Notes: generated by a model not told the origin, from the sequence alone. Positions 19,258 through 29,711 are shown, counted from the first letter of the stretch. The stretch is DNA of 64,000 nt from Lachancea mirantina (GCA_900074745.1 LT598468.1:310001-374000), one strand, 5' to 3'. Numbers and translations: made by a program.

Positions 19258-20667
19258 ATCGACGCCTCCAGATGCACGTTCCAAAAAGGAGAAAACACTG
19301 TCTTTTCCACAGCTTTGAAAAAAGTTTTCAGACTCTGTCAAAGCTCGTCAAACTAAATTGCTAGTAAAACGCTGATGCAAATCCGGTTTTGCCTCTTCCA
19401 AAACCCACTTTAATGCTGTTATTACCTTTGGGTGTTCTTAGAGTGGACCCTTCGTTCATAAAGACCAGCAAGGCTATTCTTCTCAAAGTCACGTGCAATA
19501 CTTCTCATTATCCACGGAATGATAAACTTAAGTCATTTTATACGCATCAATTTGTTGACGCCGAGCCGCCCATGAAAATTCTATATAAGCCGCTCAGGGG
19601 TTACTTTCCTAGAAACTTGAACTTTCCCCTAGCAACGAGGAACAAAGAAACAACCACAACTTTAACCGCTTTAGATATGCTAGGAGGGAGAACTGATAGA
19701 AATGCTAGAAAATTAGCGCGTCGACGAGAAACGAGCGAAATCGGTTAAGATTTGAGATTTTTAGGGGCATGCATGCTTGAAAATGCGTTAGAGGCGCACA
19801 AAACCCTTGCTGGGATCTGGGTATTGGATGGTGACGTTTGAACAAACTGATTTACGCTAAAGGACGTCGCAAATGCTTCTTAATCGCGTTCTGATTTCCC
19901 TTACGGTTTCACATGCCTGCGGTCTCTGTTGATATGCAACCAGCGACTCAACGGCCCGGCTTTTAGGTGTTATGGCGATCGGCTTTAAGGTTGTGCTTTT
20001 GGATACAACGGATCTGTCACCACTTTTGGAAACATGAACGGTTTTCTGTTAGAGCAGTGCCTATTGCTAGATGACGAAGCTGAAAACCAAAACAAGAAAT
20101 GATCACGAAAAGTGGCAGCCCCAGTCCACCCCATTGTTTATTCAAGGTTGATTCGTCAGAAGCACAATCGGTCGACGCCCGAAAGCGCATCCTTGCAGCA
20201 ACGAAGCTTTCTTACGTCATGCATTGACATTCGCGCGGATATGCAACCCTGTTAGGCACATAATAAGTACCCGATCGCAGCTACTAACGGTCGGAAGTGT
20301 CGAAATATGCCGGCCGGTTAAAGAGTCTGTGCCAAAATTTGCTTGGTGCGTCGGCGTCTGAATGCGAAGGCCTCCTCCAGTAGAGTATTTTCGAGAAAAA
20401 GAAACCTTGAAATTTTAACAGAAAGGCTAAGAGAAGTAGAAGACCATTCGGCTGCAGTGGGGTGCATGGTTGCTTAATACGGAACGCAGTTCACGTGATG
20501 ACAACAATGCGTACTAATTACTCGATCTGCGCGACGTTTTGGGCTGCAGCTGCTCATGTGCATCTCACGACCTTGAAAAATATTTCAGGGAAGTGAATTT
20601 TTTAGCAAGCTTCACAGATCAAGATTCCTACGATTGTTGCATCAATTGGGGTCATTTTCCTCGACAA
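19258..20667. other. RUP1-SFL1 divergent intergenic region (long SFL1 upstream)
   Basis: 1.4 kb lies between divergent genes. A plus-strand TATATAAG at 19582-19589 is followed 88 bp later by a 23-codon ORF (19677-19748) preceded by an A-rich leader. A TCACGTGA palindrome lies at 20491-20498. The SFL1 frame stays open, without an ATG, from 20518 to 20667. Confidence 0.5.
19677..19748 (+). CDS. Candidate short ORF, possible uORF of SFL1
   Basis: ATG plus 23 codons gives a basic peptide (MLGGRTDRNARKLARRR, then ETSEIG). A TATA box lies 88 bp upstream at 19582-19589. The intervening leader is A-rich, like yeast 5' UTRs. If the transcript runs on, this would be an upstream ORF in a leader of about 1 kb for SFL1. 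It may equally be chance; nothing in the peptide is recognisable. Confidence 0.2.
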   Translation: MLGGRTDRNARKLARRRETSEIG

Positions 20668-22863
20668 ATGGAGACAGAAAGGCCAGTCCATGATGAAGAA
20701 GTACGGCCGAAGGAGTCCAACGGAGAGGTGAAGTTGGAAAATGCCTCTTCCTCTGTGGAGCAGGAATCGCAGGCGCAGCCGCAGCAACAATGGCTTGGGG
20801 TCGTGGGGCAGCATTCCAATGCTCCTTACAGTAATACTGCCTTCATTCGCAAGCTCTACGCGATGCTGGAGGACAGGGAAATGCGAGAGCTAATCTGGTG
20901 GTCACCGTCAGAAACGTCATTCTTAATCAGACCAAACGAAAAGTTTAGTAAAGCGCTGGCAGCTTATTTCAAGCATTCCAATGTCTCTAGCTTCGTGAGG
21001 CAGTTGAACATGTATGGATTTCATAAAGTCAATGATCACACGGGGTCTCGCCCTGCTGCCTCTACTAAAGAGAACGAGGGTGGAGAGTCGATGCCAGGAG
21101 TAGCCAATGCCGACGACGCTGATGCTGTGAATTTGTGGGAATTCAAGCATAGTTCTGGGGTTTTCCGCAGAGGAGACATGGAGAGCTTAAAACTCATCAA
21201 AAGAAGGCATTCGAGAAACCACAATAGTGCTCGTAAAAGCTCGTTGAGTACTGCCTCAACACCGGGAGAAAACAACGAAAGGGCATCCAACGAGATCTGG
21301 AACGATCAGGCGACGTCGAAACAGAATGCTAATTACGATGTACCGCAAAGTCATCCCATCAAGTTGGGACCAAGTACGCATCCTATACCGACGCCAGGCT
21401 CCGGTGTTTTTTACGCACCTCCCACAGCGGACATGCATGATGTTCACCACCAGATGTCGACTGCGCATGTTGCCAACGTTCCTGCAAATATGGTGGATAA
21501 TTATGCGCTTCAATTAAGATATGAGCACACTGTGGAAGACATTCGTCATATGAATATGGACATGATTAGGGTCATTGATCTTGTGCATAATGTTTTTACG
21601 GCTCAAAACCAACCAGATGTTAGCCAGAATAAAGGAGATCATTCAAGTAAGTCAGATGAGCAAAGCGTTCCGCATCCAAGAAATAAGGATTCTACTGGAG
21701 CATCACGGCAATCTAGCGATCCCCATGATCAGCGCTGTGACCAATTGATAGCAGAAATTACTAAAGTGAAGAATAGCATATTAACCCGAATGCGTAAATC
21801 ATTTGGCGTCCCACCACCACACCGCTACTCACAACCAGTGACTCAAGATGTCGCTGGGCCTCATCCATATCCTCTTTATATGCCCGGCCGCTATTCTGTC
21901 CCTGAGCCTCCAACTACCAACCGGGGAGTTGTTGCTTCCCATTCCATCGGAGGCTCGCAGCCCAATCTTGCCGGCGTACCGCATCCTTTAATGACCTCGT
22001 CAGTACATCCCCCAGTGGCTTATACAAATAATACTCAGACGGATTACTTTTCGAGCGGCAATCCTGTCATGCCAGGTATGCCACCTCCCTATCTGATGAT
22101 GAATCCTTTCGAGCAAAAAACTTCTAACTCTGCGAAGAATAGAAATATGAGCGTTCTGATGGATCCGTTAGCGCCAGCACCTCTCCTACAAGCAGCTTCC
22201 GTCGTTTCTGGAGCGCCTTCCCCAACATTGAATGAGCAACACAGACAGCAACAAATGTATCAGCATATTAATCAAAACGCCCATCAGAATTTTTCTGGTA
22301 GCGGCGCCTCGCATGCTATTCCTAGACACTCCAGGCAAGATAGTCGTGCTGATGTTAGAATGGCGTCAGGGCCGGGAATTGAAACAAGGTCCGAAATCAA
22401 AATGTCAGAGAAACGTCCATTGTCGCCATCTTACTCCAATCGCATGATGAGCTCTTCCCCTGGGAGAGGACATGCTAGGGCGCATTCTAGTTCAGTAGCA
22501 TACAAATCCATGCCCATGTATGGCCCTGTAGCAGCCACTGGAGCTCCCACACCCGCTCTAGCACATGGCCAATATCCATTGATGGCTCCTCAGGGTTTGG
22601 TTCCACATCACTCTGTGGTACAGCACCAGATAGGAATGAGGACTGTGGCTTATCCGCCCCAAAGGGGCCCCTCTCCCCTGAATCCAGCTGTTTCTGAACA
22701 TGCTGAAGCTCAGAAGATCGGGAGACCTACGCCAGTCAATCTTGCAGAACAGGAAGATCCTCCGCCAAAACGTCGGGATGATCGCGTAGGGAGCTCTTCC
22801 AGTCTGCACACACTTCTCAATAATGAGATCAACGAGCCGCGCACGAAAAAGACAAAGTCTTGA
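20668..22863 (+). CDS. SFL1: HSF-domain transcription repressor Sfl1
   Basis: From the first in-frame ATG the product is 731 aa, against 766 in S. cerevisiae Sfl1 (YOR140W). The HSF-type winged-helix DNA-binding domain is at about residues 53-180: AFIRKLYAMLED, IWWSPSETSFLI, FSKALAAYFKHSN, SSFVRQLNMYGFHKV and WEFKHSSGVFRRGD. A short helical segment (LQLRYEHTVEDIRHMNMDMIRVI, about 283-305) and a long Pro/Ser/His/Gln-rich tail follow, ending in a basic NLS-like NEPRTKKTKS. Sfl1 represses flocculation and FLO11-type genes with Tup1-Ssn6 and is countered by PKA. This links it functionally to the flocculin-like gene at 46.4 kb. The codons upstream are open but lack an ATG. Confidence 0.92.
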   Translation: METERPVHDEEVRPKESNGEVKLENASSSVEQESQAQPQQQWLGVVGQHSNAPYSNTAFIRKLYAMLEDREMRELIWWSPSETSFLIRPNEKFSKALAAYFKHSNVSSFVRQLNMYGFHKVNDHTGSRPAASTKENEGGESMPGVANADDADAVNLWEFKHSSGVFRRGDMESLKLIKRRHSRNHNSARKSSLSTASTPGENNERASNEIWNDQATSKQNANYDVPQSHPIKLGPSTHPIPTPGSGVFYAPPTADMHDVHHQMSTAHVANVPANMVDNYALQLRYEHTVEDIRHMNMDMIRVIDLVHNVFTAQNQPDVSQNKGDHSSKSDEQSVPHPRNKDSTGASRQSSDPHDQRCDQLIAEITKVKNSILTRMRKSFGVPPPHRYSQPVTQDVAGPHPYPLYMPGRYSVPEPPTTNRGVVASHSIGGSQPNLAGVPHPLMTSSVHPPVAYTNNTQTDYFSSGNPVMPGMPPPYLMMNPFEQKTSNSAKNRNMSVLMDPLAPAPLLQAASVVSGAPSPTLNEQHRQQQMYQHINQNAHQNFSGSGASHAIPRHSRQDSRADVRMASGPGIETRSEIKMSEKRPLSPSYSNRMMSSSPGRGHARAHSSSVAYKSMPMYGPVAATGAPTPALAHGQYPLMAPQGLVPHHSVVQHQIGMRTVAYPPQRGPSPLNPAVSEHAEAQKIGRPTPVNLAEQEDPPPKRRDDRVGSSSSLHTLLNNEINEPRTKKTKS

Positions 22864-23029
22864 GAAACTCAAGAAACATGAATTTGATGTACCGTCCGTC
22901 CTTTTTCAGAATACTAAGCTTCTTTCCCTGCTTAAGGTCCTGGACCGGTTGTAATAATCTATATACTTAATACAATGACTTCGAATGAATTTCTCAAAGA
23001 TGCCTTGGTGCAAAAGTCTGTTACTTGCC

Positions 23030-25357
23030 TCAATAATCAAAGATACATTTATATTTCAGGATCCGGCTACCTAACACGTCCCAATCGCTGGCAGTGACAT
23101 AGAGTTCCTCGATGAGCTTAATGCGTGCGAATACACTACCACCTTTCCAAGTGAGGACAGCGGGATCCATTTCCCGTGGGGGTGGAAGAACATCAATGGG
23201 AAAGAATACCTCGTTCCCCCCAAGGGCCTCAATTTTCTCCCAATGTTTTTGAAGTGTTTCTTCAACAATATCTTGAATTCCTTCCTTTTCCTTTACCACA
23301 TCAAGCTCCTCTTTGCTATCAGTGGCTTTGGAAAGCTGCTCCTGTTCCTTGATTTGCTTAGCAATGTCAGCATATAGAGTAGGAAAGGAATTCACACTAA
23401 GCAACCGCGGCCTCCAAATATTTATACGATCCGTTAATATGAAGTCTAAGCTTGGAAATTTTGAACTTCCTCCAACGACCAGCAAATTTGAATAAAGATT
23501 GGTCATCTTCGAAAAATTTCCGTCTAAAGCGGCACACGCGTTAGTAATGCTTTCGATAATAGCCTTTTCAAGAGAAGTGTAGACATCCTTCGAGTCAATT
23601 ATTGCGAGAGATTGAGCTTTATCTATCTCTGTTTGAAGGTTCAAAATTTTGTCCAGGATTTGCGCATCATTAGAGATTTCACAGTAGGTTTTACCCTTTT
23701 GGCAGTCGATCTGCGTGATGGATCTCATATTATCCTCATGCTGAGAAAAAATGTCTTTAGAGGCAGGGAGCTGTGCCATTAGATAATCGTTGGTCGTCTG
23801 CTTTGGTTTTATAGCTTTAAAAATCTCTGGGAAGAAAAGGGCCATAGGTGCCGTCATCACCTCATCAAAAACTTTAAATTCAAATTTCTCTGCTCCTGCT
23901 CTCCCTGGAACTCTTTTTATGAAGTTGTAAAGCTGTATTGTGACGTTAGCATCTTGAAAAGTTGCAAACTGTTCTTTCAAATGTTGCATTAAACCCCAGC
24001 CATGTGGGGTATTGAGATCTACCTTGTAGGGGAAATTGGAATCAAGTAGAAATTGAGTGAATAATCGCGTTATATCATCTCCACCAAAATCTAGAGTGAC
24101 CACACTGTTTTGAACAACGAGCCCTTCGTCGACACAAGCAATCTTTGTCTGCCTAGCGCCAATGTCAACAACACACGCCGAGTCGCCAATGCCGGCACCA
24201 TAACACGATGCGAGTGACTCTTGTATGACTGCAACAGCTTGAAACTTCATTTCAACGAGCAGCAACCGTATGAAGTTCTCCACATAGGTCCTGTCGAAGG
24301 CATCAGGAACGACAATAACGACTTTATAATTGGGATATTGGTCTGCACCTATGTTTAACTTGGGTAATGTAAGGGCATGATTTATAAGACCCATAACGTC
24401 CGTAAAAAGCTCTTGGACTGACTTGTAATCAGTCGATTCGACATTGAATCTTCCTTTACGAAACGGATGACGGACAACAAAATTAGGAGGTAGACATCTG
24501 GTCGCTTCTTCTCCGTAATATATCCTATCGGCTCTTTGAATCCATTCAATTCTATGCAGATCATTGTGTTCGGGAATGATTTCTGGCTCCACTCTTAAAT
24601 TGAAGTTGGCAACTGCCTCATGGGAATTGGGCAAAATTTTCCTCTTATAAAATCTCATTCGCTGCTTGAAATCTTGTTGGATCGTATCTTTGAGTTCTTC
24701 GTATTTCTCCGTGTCGTGATGATCAGATTTGGGCTTCGAAACATTTAAATGAATATCCGGATTTGGCACAGAGACGCTGTTTGGGACTATTTGAGGAAGT
24801 ACATCGGTCGCCAGCCCAATTTTCATCAAACTTGATCCGGGATGAATTACAATTGTATTGGCTTCATCCCCATCTTCCATATTTTCGTCTTGATCGTCAT
24901 CCTCGACAGCGTCTGGTGAAGCATGAGTCGTGGTGCCGGCGTTTCGAAGAGATTTACGTTCCCGCATGGCAAAAATCTGATCATCTCGCCGCAGATAGTC
25001 TGATGAGTAGTTCTTTTGGTTGATCTGCATGAGAGTCTTAAACAGCCCAGATTGGCGTACTCCAAGGTTCTCTACTTTTTCAATCCCCACCTTTCTAAGT
25101 TTCTCGGCAAACTCTTCAGCAGCTTTTTGACGTCCCAGTCGGCGCTTTTCCAATAAGTGCATGGGCACTTTAGTCTTGGCAACAGCGGGCTGAGAATCCG
25201 ATTTCTTTACTTTAGACGGCGTAGCGGAAGATGGGACAGGGGTCATATACAGCGGACTATTATCAGCATTGGAGTAGTTCCCGTCGAGTTCTTCATCTTC
25301 TGCCTCTGCGAGGTGCGGATCCTCGGAGGGCGGCTCGGCTTCTGGCATGTCAGACAT
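23030..25357 (-). CDS. ARP8: Actin-related protein Arp8 (INO80 complex)
   Basis: The 775-aa product compares with 881 in S. cerevisiae (YOR141C). I start at the first ATG (MSDMPEAEPP), not the upstream TTG. A disordered acidic/basic N-terminus of about 170 residues precedes the actin fold. Recognisable actin-fold pieces are TIVIHPGSSLMKIGLA (phosphate 1), CVVDIGARQTKIACVDEG (phosphate 2) with NSVVTLDFGGDDITR, and LLVVGGSSKFPSLD near the C-terminus. Long Arp8-specific inserts separate them. Arp8 forms a module with Arp4, actin and Ies4 that binds linker DNA and is needed for INO80 nucleosome sliding. It converges on SFL1 with a 166-bp gap, as in S. cerevisiae. Confidence 0.93.
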   Translation of the reverse strand: MSDMPEAEPPSEDPHLAEAEDEELDGNYSNADNSPLYMTPVPSSATPSKVKKSDSQPAVAKTKVPMHLLEKRRLGRQKAAEEFAEKLRKVGIEKVENLGVRQSGLFKTLMQINQKNYSSDYLRRDDQIFAMRERKSLRNAGTTTHASPDAVEDDDQDENMEDGDEANTIVIHPGSSLMKIGLATDVLPQIVPNSVSVPNPDIHLNVSKPKSDHHDTEKYEELKDTIQQDFKQRMRFYKRKILPNSHEAVANFNLRVEPEIIPEHNDLHRIEWIQRADRIYYGEEATRCLPPNFVVRHPFRKGRFNVESTDYKSVQELFTDVMGLINHALTLPKLNIGADQYPNYKVVIVVPDAFDRTYVENFIRLLLVEMKFQAVAVIQESLASCYGAGIGDSACVVDIGARQTKIACVDEGLVVQNSVVTLDFGGDDITRLFTQFLLDSNFPYKVDLNTPHGWGLMQHLKEQFATFQDANVTIQLYNFIKRVPGRAGAEKFEFKVFDEVMTAPMALFFPEIFKAIKPKQTTNDYLMAQLPASKDIFSQHEDNMRSITQIDCQKGKTYCEISNDAQILDKILNLQTEIDKAQSLAIIDSKDVYTSLEKAIIESITNACAALDGNFSKMTNLYSNLLVVGGSSKFPSLDFILTDRINIWRPRLLSVNSFPTLYADIAKQIKEQEQLSKATDSKEELDVVKEKEGIQDIVEETLQKHWEKIEALGGNEVFFPIDVLPPPREMDPAVLTWKGGSVFARIKLIEELYVTASDWDVLGSRILKYKCIFDY

Positions 25358-27009
25358 ATTTTGAATGTCCGCACCACACAATTATGCTATAATTCTCGCG
25401 CAGTCTGAGAGGCTAAGACTTTTGGTTAATGTGTTCCTTCAAGGTCTTGTTGGTCTCGTGTAGGTGTAACAATACGAAATATTCGTCATCTTCAACGAGT
25501 GTAGTGACAAGATCAGGGTTCACTAAAGATTTTATCGGCGTTCACAGACGCCCAAGTACCATATACCGCTGAGTATTCAGGCCTTGCTACGGAGTAGAAT
25601 GTTGCTCCATTTCTCTTGTTTGACCTGGTATCGTTACGGCCTTTGAATGTAGTAGCGGTAATTTCATGGCACACCCACCACGTGTAGCATTTGATGCGTT
25701 TCTTTTCGAGGGCAAATGGTGGTGCATCGTAGCTACAGATGATTGACTTTGATCAGCAGTAGATGAGCGGGATGCCTTTTGTACCAATCGATAAGAACAA
25801 AAAGCTGAGCTATTGTGTCACTCGGATATATTGCTCAAAAAAGTGGTAGCATCATCAAACCACTGGTATCCCGTCCATTATAGGACGCTCAGATACCTTC
25901 TTGCCATTAATAAGGTATTTATCCTCTCTTTGTGTCTCAACGTTCTGCAAAGTCGGCAACACGGATTGAGAGAAACCTCTTTTCGAGCATTGATCACATC
26001 CTATCGCTCTTCGCTAGTGAATTGCTCTCATGCTGATTCCTTCTTTAAATTAAGAACGAGTGGGGTTCGCCTAGAATGATATCGTCTTAGCCGCTGACCT
26101 TTTATATATATATATATACTACATTCTTATCACTTTTCACGACACAATGATTTCCATAGACAAATAGATCCAAATGAGTCTTCAATGAAGCAGGGGACTG
26201 TTCCCAGGTGAAGCCGCCCCACACTAAGCATTCTAAGAAGGCCCATTTCAGAGCCTCCACTTTCATAGAACGAAAATATCATTCTCCACGCACGGCGAGT
26301 CATCGTGCCCTTCAGCTCGCGCTACCGACGACGAACACCTACCTATTCAACACATTAGAATCAAAGAGTTCAAACACAATCAGCTCGCAATTACGATTCC
26401 AGTCCAATCGTTGATAGATGTTGGATCCGAATCGCCCTCTTCAATCACGTGACTTATTATCTCATCCCCTACGTACCAAATGACGATTACTTACCCTCTT
26501 TCCTCTTTGCATCCTAACACCCCAAAGCCTATTCATATTAAGGATATCTGCCATCACACGGGACTACTAGCCTAGTTTTGTACGTGGCTCTGCATAGTAG
26601 GCAATCTCGGAACACCATCTCACCTGGCCGATAGATCCGAGCACACCTGATTGCTGCTAAAGGGGTGTTACAAACATGTATCGCGCTATAAAACTAGATA
26701 TCTTTCGGTAAACTAAACGAAATAGGATTAGCATTCTACTGCTTGGATAAGGCCTTGTTGAGTTCAGTTCATTGCAGGTTTTCACAGTCGTCCAGAACGC
26801 TTGAGGCTATTGGCTTCAGGAATATTTAACGTGTGAGAAGTTTCGCTTGCAGAAAGGTGAAAAAGAGCGATCCAGCAAAGCAGGAGGAATCTTGAGCCAT
26901 TGGAACGCTATCAGGTACACGCTAAGTTTGAGATCAGCACAGCACTCTTCTTCGCGGAGTTATAGAGAGGCAAGTACTAGATCACGTGGATTTGCGAGGG
27001 ACCAAGACA
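25358..27009. other. ARP8-SUE1 divergent intergenic region, no gene seen
   Basis: 1.65 kb has no ATG frame longer than about 90 codons. It contains a TA-dinucleotide run at about 26103-26118 and CACGTG palindromes at 26445-26452 (as TCACGTGA) and 26983-26988. This is a synteny break: ARP8 (chromosome XV track) is followed by SUE1 (chromosome XVI track). Confidence 0.5.
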
Positions 27010-27696
27010 ATGTCACAGAAGAGATATTTGATGTGTGAAGCCAGCAGGCTGGCGAAGAGGAAAAATGCGGATATATTCCGAAATCTGCCCAAAGTACCTA
27101 CGACGCAATACCTGGAACCTAGGGAACTGACGCGCGACATCCTTTACAGTGGGTACCGGCCCAATATCTACCCTATGCGAGAAAATCCTCTGTACAAAGA
27201 AGCCGGGAAACGCGAGTCACGTGCCCTCGGAAAGTCGTTCGTCATCGCTGGGAACGCAGCGAATCAGTTCAGCGCACTAGCTGGGCCTTCTGGTACCGGT
27301 GGCATCAGCTCCGGTGGCGTCAATGGGACGTGGCGCTACAACCCACGCATCCCTGCGAAATTGCTTCCTTTTAGCCTCTGGAGCGCGAGCAGCATGGCGA
27401 TGGAGTACTATCCCGAGTGGATCGGTGTTCCACGCAGGGTTGTAGACGAACTGCGGCCCTTCAGTTCCCCACCTTCTCCTCCGATCAAGATGGTGAGTGC
27501 AGCAGCTGAGCCGTCAGCTGTAAACGCAAACCAACATCCTGACGCCGCGACGCCTACGACGTCCGCGGTGTCCGCGCCAGCGTCCAAATCTCGGAAAAAA
27601 CGCAGCATTATGGCAGGCGGTGACTACTCGGATAAAAAGGTCTCCAAGCAAATCAGCCAGTTCATAAAGTATCTACGCGAGAAGGACGAAAGGTGA
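27010..27696 (+). CDS. SUE1: Sue1/Pet20-family mitochondrial protein
   Basis: The frame begins on a GTG, so I use the ATG at 27010, giving 228 aa against 206 for S. cerevisiae Sue1 (YPR151C). The conserved family block is at about residues 22-60: LPKVPTTQYLEPRELTRDI, then LYSGYRPNIYPMRENPL. The N-terminus (MSQKRYLMCEASRLAKRKNADIF) is basic and could be a mitochondrial targeting sequence. The C-terminal third is Ala/Ser/Pro-rich with a basic patch (SKSRKKRS), followed by a helical end (KQISQFIKYLREKDER). Sue1 promotes degradation of unstable cytochrome c forms, and its relative Pet20 (YPL159C) affects respiratory growth. Choosing Sue1 over Pet20 rests on proximity to NCE102 and YPR148C. Confidence 0.8.
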   Translation: MSQKRYLMCEASRLAKRKNADIFRNLPKVPTTQYLEPRELTRDILYSGYRPNIYPMRENPLYKEAGKRESRALGKSFVIAGNAANQFSALAGPSGTGGISSGGVNGTWRYNPRIPAKLLPFSLWSASSMAMEYYPEWIGVPRRVVDELRPFSSPPSPPIKMVSAAAEPSAVNANQHPDAATPTTSAVSAPASKSRKKRSIMAGGDYSDKKVSKQISQFIKYLREKDER

Positions 27697-27916
27697 TTCG
27701 CACTGTTGTGCCGTCGTTCTAGCTCCGCGAATCTCCAGGTAAACATGCCCGGTCCATTTTAAAGCGCAGGCCGCTTCACACAATGCATACAGACGTAGTA
27801 AAGAATTTTTCATAGGTAACTCTACTAACCGCTAACTCAACTACATAAAGCAAGAGTGTATGTGCAAACGCATGTGCACCACTCTCGATCGCCGAACAAA
27901 TACCGGTTAAAAGTGT

Positions 27917-28330
27917 CTACAGCTTCAGCCAGCGACGCTTAGCTGGAACCTCAGCAACGCATTCCAACTCGATTTTAAGTGCCGTGTTGGGGAATGCAAC
28001 GACGATGCAGCTTCTAGCTGGCTTGCCAGGGAAAAACTCTTGGTAAACTTTGTTCACGATTTTGGCGTGGGCACTGTCACTGACAAAAAGCAGGACCTTT
28101 ACAACGTGGTCCAGCGACGAACCGCTGGCTGCTAGCACATTTCGAAGGTTGAGAATGGCATTGCGGGTTTGTTGTTCTAGATCTTCTGGTAAGGCGTCGG
28201 TGGTTGGATCCGTTCCAACGCATCCCGACGTGAACACGAGGTTGTCCGATTTCGACGTCACGACCGCAGGAGACAGAATAGGAGAGCCCGCATTAGCACC
28301 AATGTCACTCCACTCGATTTTCTTAACCAT
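27917..28330 (-). CDS. RidA/YjgF-family protein
   Basis: The product is 137 aa from the ATG at 28328-28330, which gives the usual RidA length (about 130). Family signatures are NLVFTSGCVGTDPTT, TRNAILNLRNVLAASGSSLDHVVKVLLFVSD and PARSCIVVAFPNTALKIELECVA, which contains the conserved active-site arginine. RidA enzymes hydrolyse reactive enamine/imine intermediates released by PLP enzymes. S. cerevisiae Hmf1 and Mmf1 are cytosolic and mitochondrial members, but this protein is divergent from both. The frame is also open to ATGs at 28417 and 28450. The longest form would add an Arg-containing leader that could target mitochondria, and would overlap PEX4 by 17 bp. I prefer the short form because a TCACGTGA site at 28438-28445 then lies upstream. 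Confidence 0.8.
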   Translation of the reverse strand: MVKKIEWSDIGANAGSPILSPAVVTSKSDNLVFTSGCVGTDPTTDALPEDLEQQTRNAILNLRNVLAASGSSLDHVVKVLLFVSDSAHAKIVNKVYQEFFPGKPARSCIVVAFPNTALKIELECVAEVPAKRRWLKL

Positions 28331-28433
28331 ATCTAAAAAGCACCGGGAATGGATCGAACCAGCTGTCGAGCCCAGATGGTCAGTTAGGTCTCTTGATAAA
28401 CGGCGACATGGCTGCATTTGATTGAAAAGTGGT

Positions 28434-28910
28434 CTAGTCACGTGACTCATCCTTCAAGTAGTAGCGAACGAGGCCATTGTAAGCCGAGGTGTCGTTAGCG
28501 CGAAGTATACACGCCAAATCGACGTCGAGAGGCGAGTCCGGTACTGGATTTGCGAGAAGAAGCCATATGGCGTGCGTGACGTGCAGAAGGTCCCACGCCG
28601 GTGACCAGGAGTCCTTTTCAAGGATGTCAAGACATATGCGGCCCGTGTCGTAGTCAACGTTGCAATGGGGTGTGGAACGGGGCAGAAACGACACCTGGGG
28701 CGGGTCCAGCGGGTACCTTTGTGGAATTTTCAATTCTAGTTGAAACTCAAATCCTTCGTAGGGCGTTTTTGGAGGGCCCTCGATAGTAGCCTTCCACGAC
28801 CTGAGATCCTCGTCGGACACAGGGCTTAAGTCCACAACATGGCTAAAGCTCTTATCGCTTGCAAGTGTTTTCTCATGCGATCTGTACTCCTTAGCGAGCC
28901 TCTGTGACAT
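28434..28910 (-). CDS. PEX4: Peroxisomal ubiquitin-conjugating enzyme Pex4
   Basis: The 158-aa product compares with 183 in S. cerevisiae (YGR133W), with a shorter N-terminus. The UBC fold covers nearly the whole protein. TPYEGFEFQLELKIPQRYPLDPPQVSF is followed by HCNVDYDTGRICLDIL, where C93 is the catalytic cysteine, and then WSPAWDLLHVTHAIWLLL. SPLDVDLACILRANDTSAY is a Pex4-type C-terminal extension. Pex4 is held on peroxisomes by Pex22 and mono-ubiquitinates the import receptor Pex5 for recycling. The start is ATG. It diverges from PHB1, as in S. cerevisiae (YGR132C/YGR133W). It stands directly upstream of the RidA gene on the same strand, with a gap of 103 bp by my start choice. Confidence 0.92.
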   Translation of the reverse strand: MSQRLAKEYRSHEKTLASDKSFSHVVDLSPVSDEDLRSWKATIEGPPKTPYEGFEFQLELKIPQRYPLDPPQVSFLPRSTPHCNVDYDTGRICLDILEKDSWSPAWDLLHVTHAIWLLLANPVPDSPLDVDLACILRANDTSAYNGLVRYYLKDESRD

Positions 28911-29711
28911 GACAGAAGCATCAGCGGTCCTAGTTCTAGTAATGTTTTAGGGTAAAGACGAGCCAAATCGAAATAGGCTTCCTCTACGTACGAGGTGACT
29001 CAAACCTGCAATGCCCATTGTATTCACTTAACAGCGACTCATAGGTGATCAGTACTTCGGCGAAATTTTACCATTGGTGGACTCCATGCTCACCGAAATG
29101 TACGGATAAATCTCCAGCTCGCTTTTTGCCCCTACGTGACTTCACCCAGCACGTTGTTTTTCTTAGTTCTGGGTTCAAGAGATGCCTACGGTAATGAAAA
29201 ACATAACCATATGAGAGAAGTATGACAAGTGGATATATATGTGCGCTGAAGTAAGACAATGTATAAATTAAAAGAAATCAATTCGCTAGAAACGCAGCGT
29301 CTACGCAACGCTATAAAGGCGGCAATAATAATGAGCCCGAAAGAACGTTGCTACGCTGAGCAGGACTTGTGAATGTCTCCTGTGTCGAGAAAAGGGAAGA
29401 AATGTTGAAACTGTATGACTTGGATCAGACCAAAGACGTTCTGATCTTTATGTACACTATGCCCGTTTTTCCTGGCGATAGAGACACCTCTTAATAGGCT
29501 ATTCTTGCTTCTGGCACTGAATTCATGTGACCTGTGCTTGCTTGTTACCCGGTTCAACTCATGCTCTTAAAGCATCGCTGGCGAATTAGCCGAAACAAGG
29601 CATTCATTACGAGAAGTTGTGAACTTCAACAAATAGGATATTTGCCACCAGTTAGCAACGGCCAAGGGCACTACAAAGAGCCATACTGAGAGCCGGAACA
29701 GCGTTGGACGG
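28911..29711. other. PEX4-PHB1 divergent intergenic region, no gene seen
   Basis: About 0.8 kb between divergent genes holds both promoters. Only short frames with no family resemblance are present. Confidence 0.5.

Noticed and set aside
26103-26118. TA-dinucleotide run
   Set aside because: A simple microsatellite about 0.9 kb from the nearest plus-strand start; no reason to call it a promoter.
28351-28375. GGATCGAACCAG resembling a tRNA B box
   Set aside because: It falls in the RidA leader frame and no A box or cloverleaf can be drawn around it.
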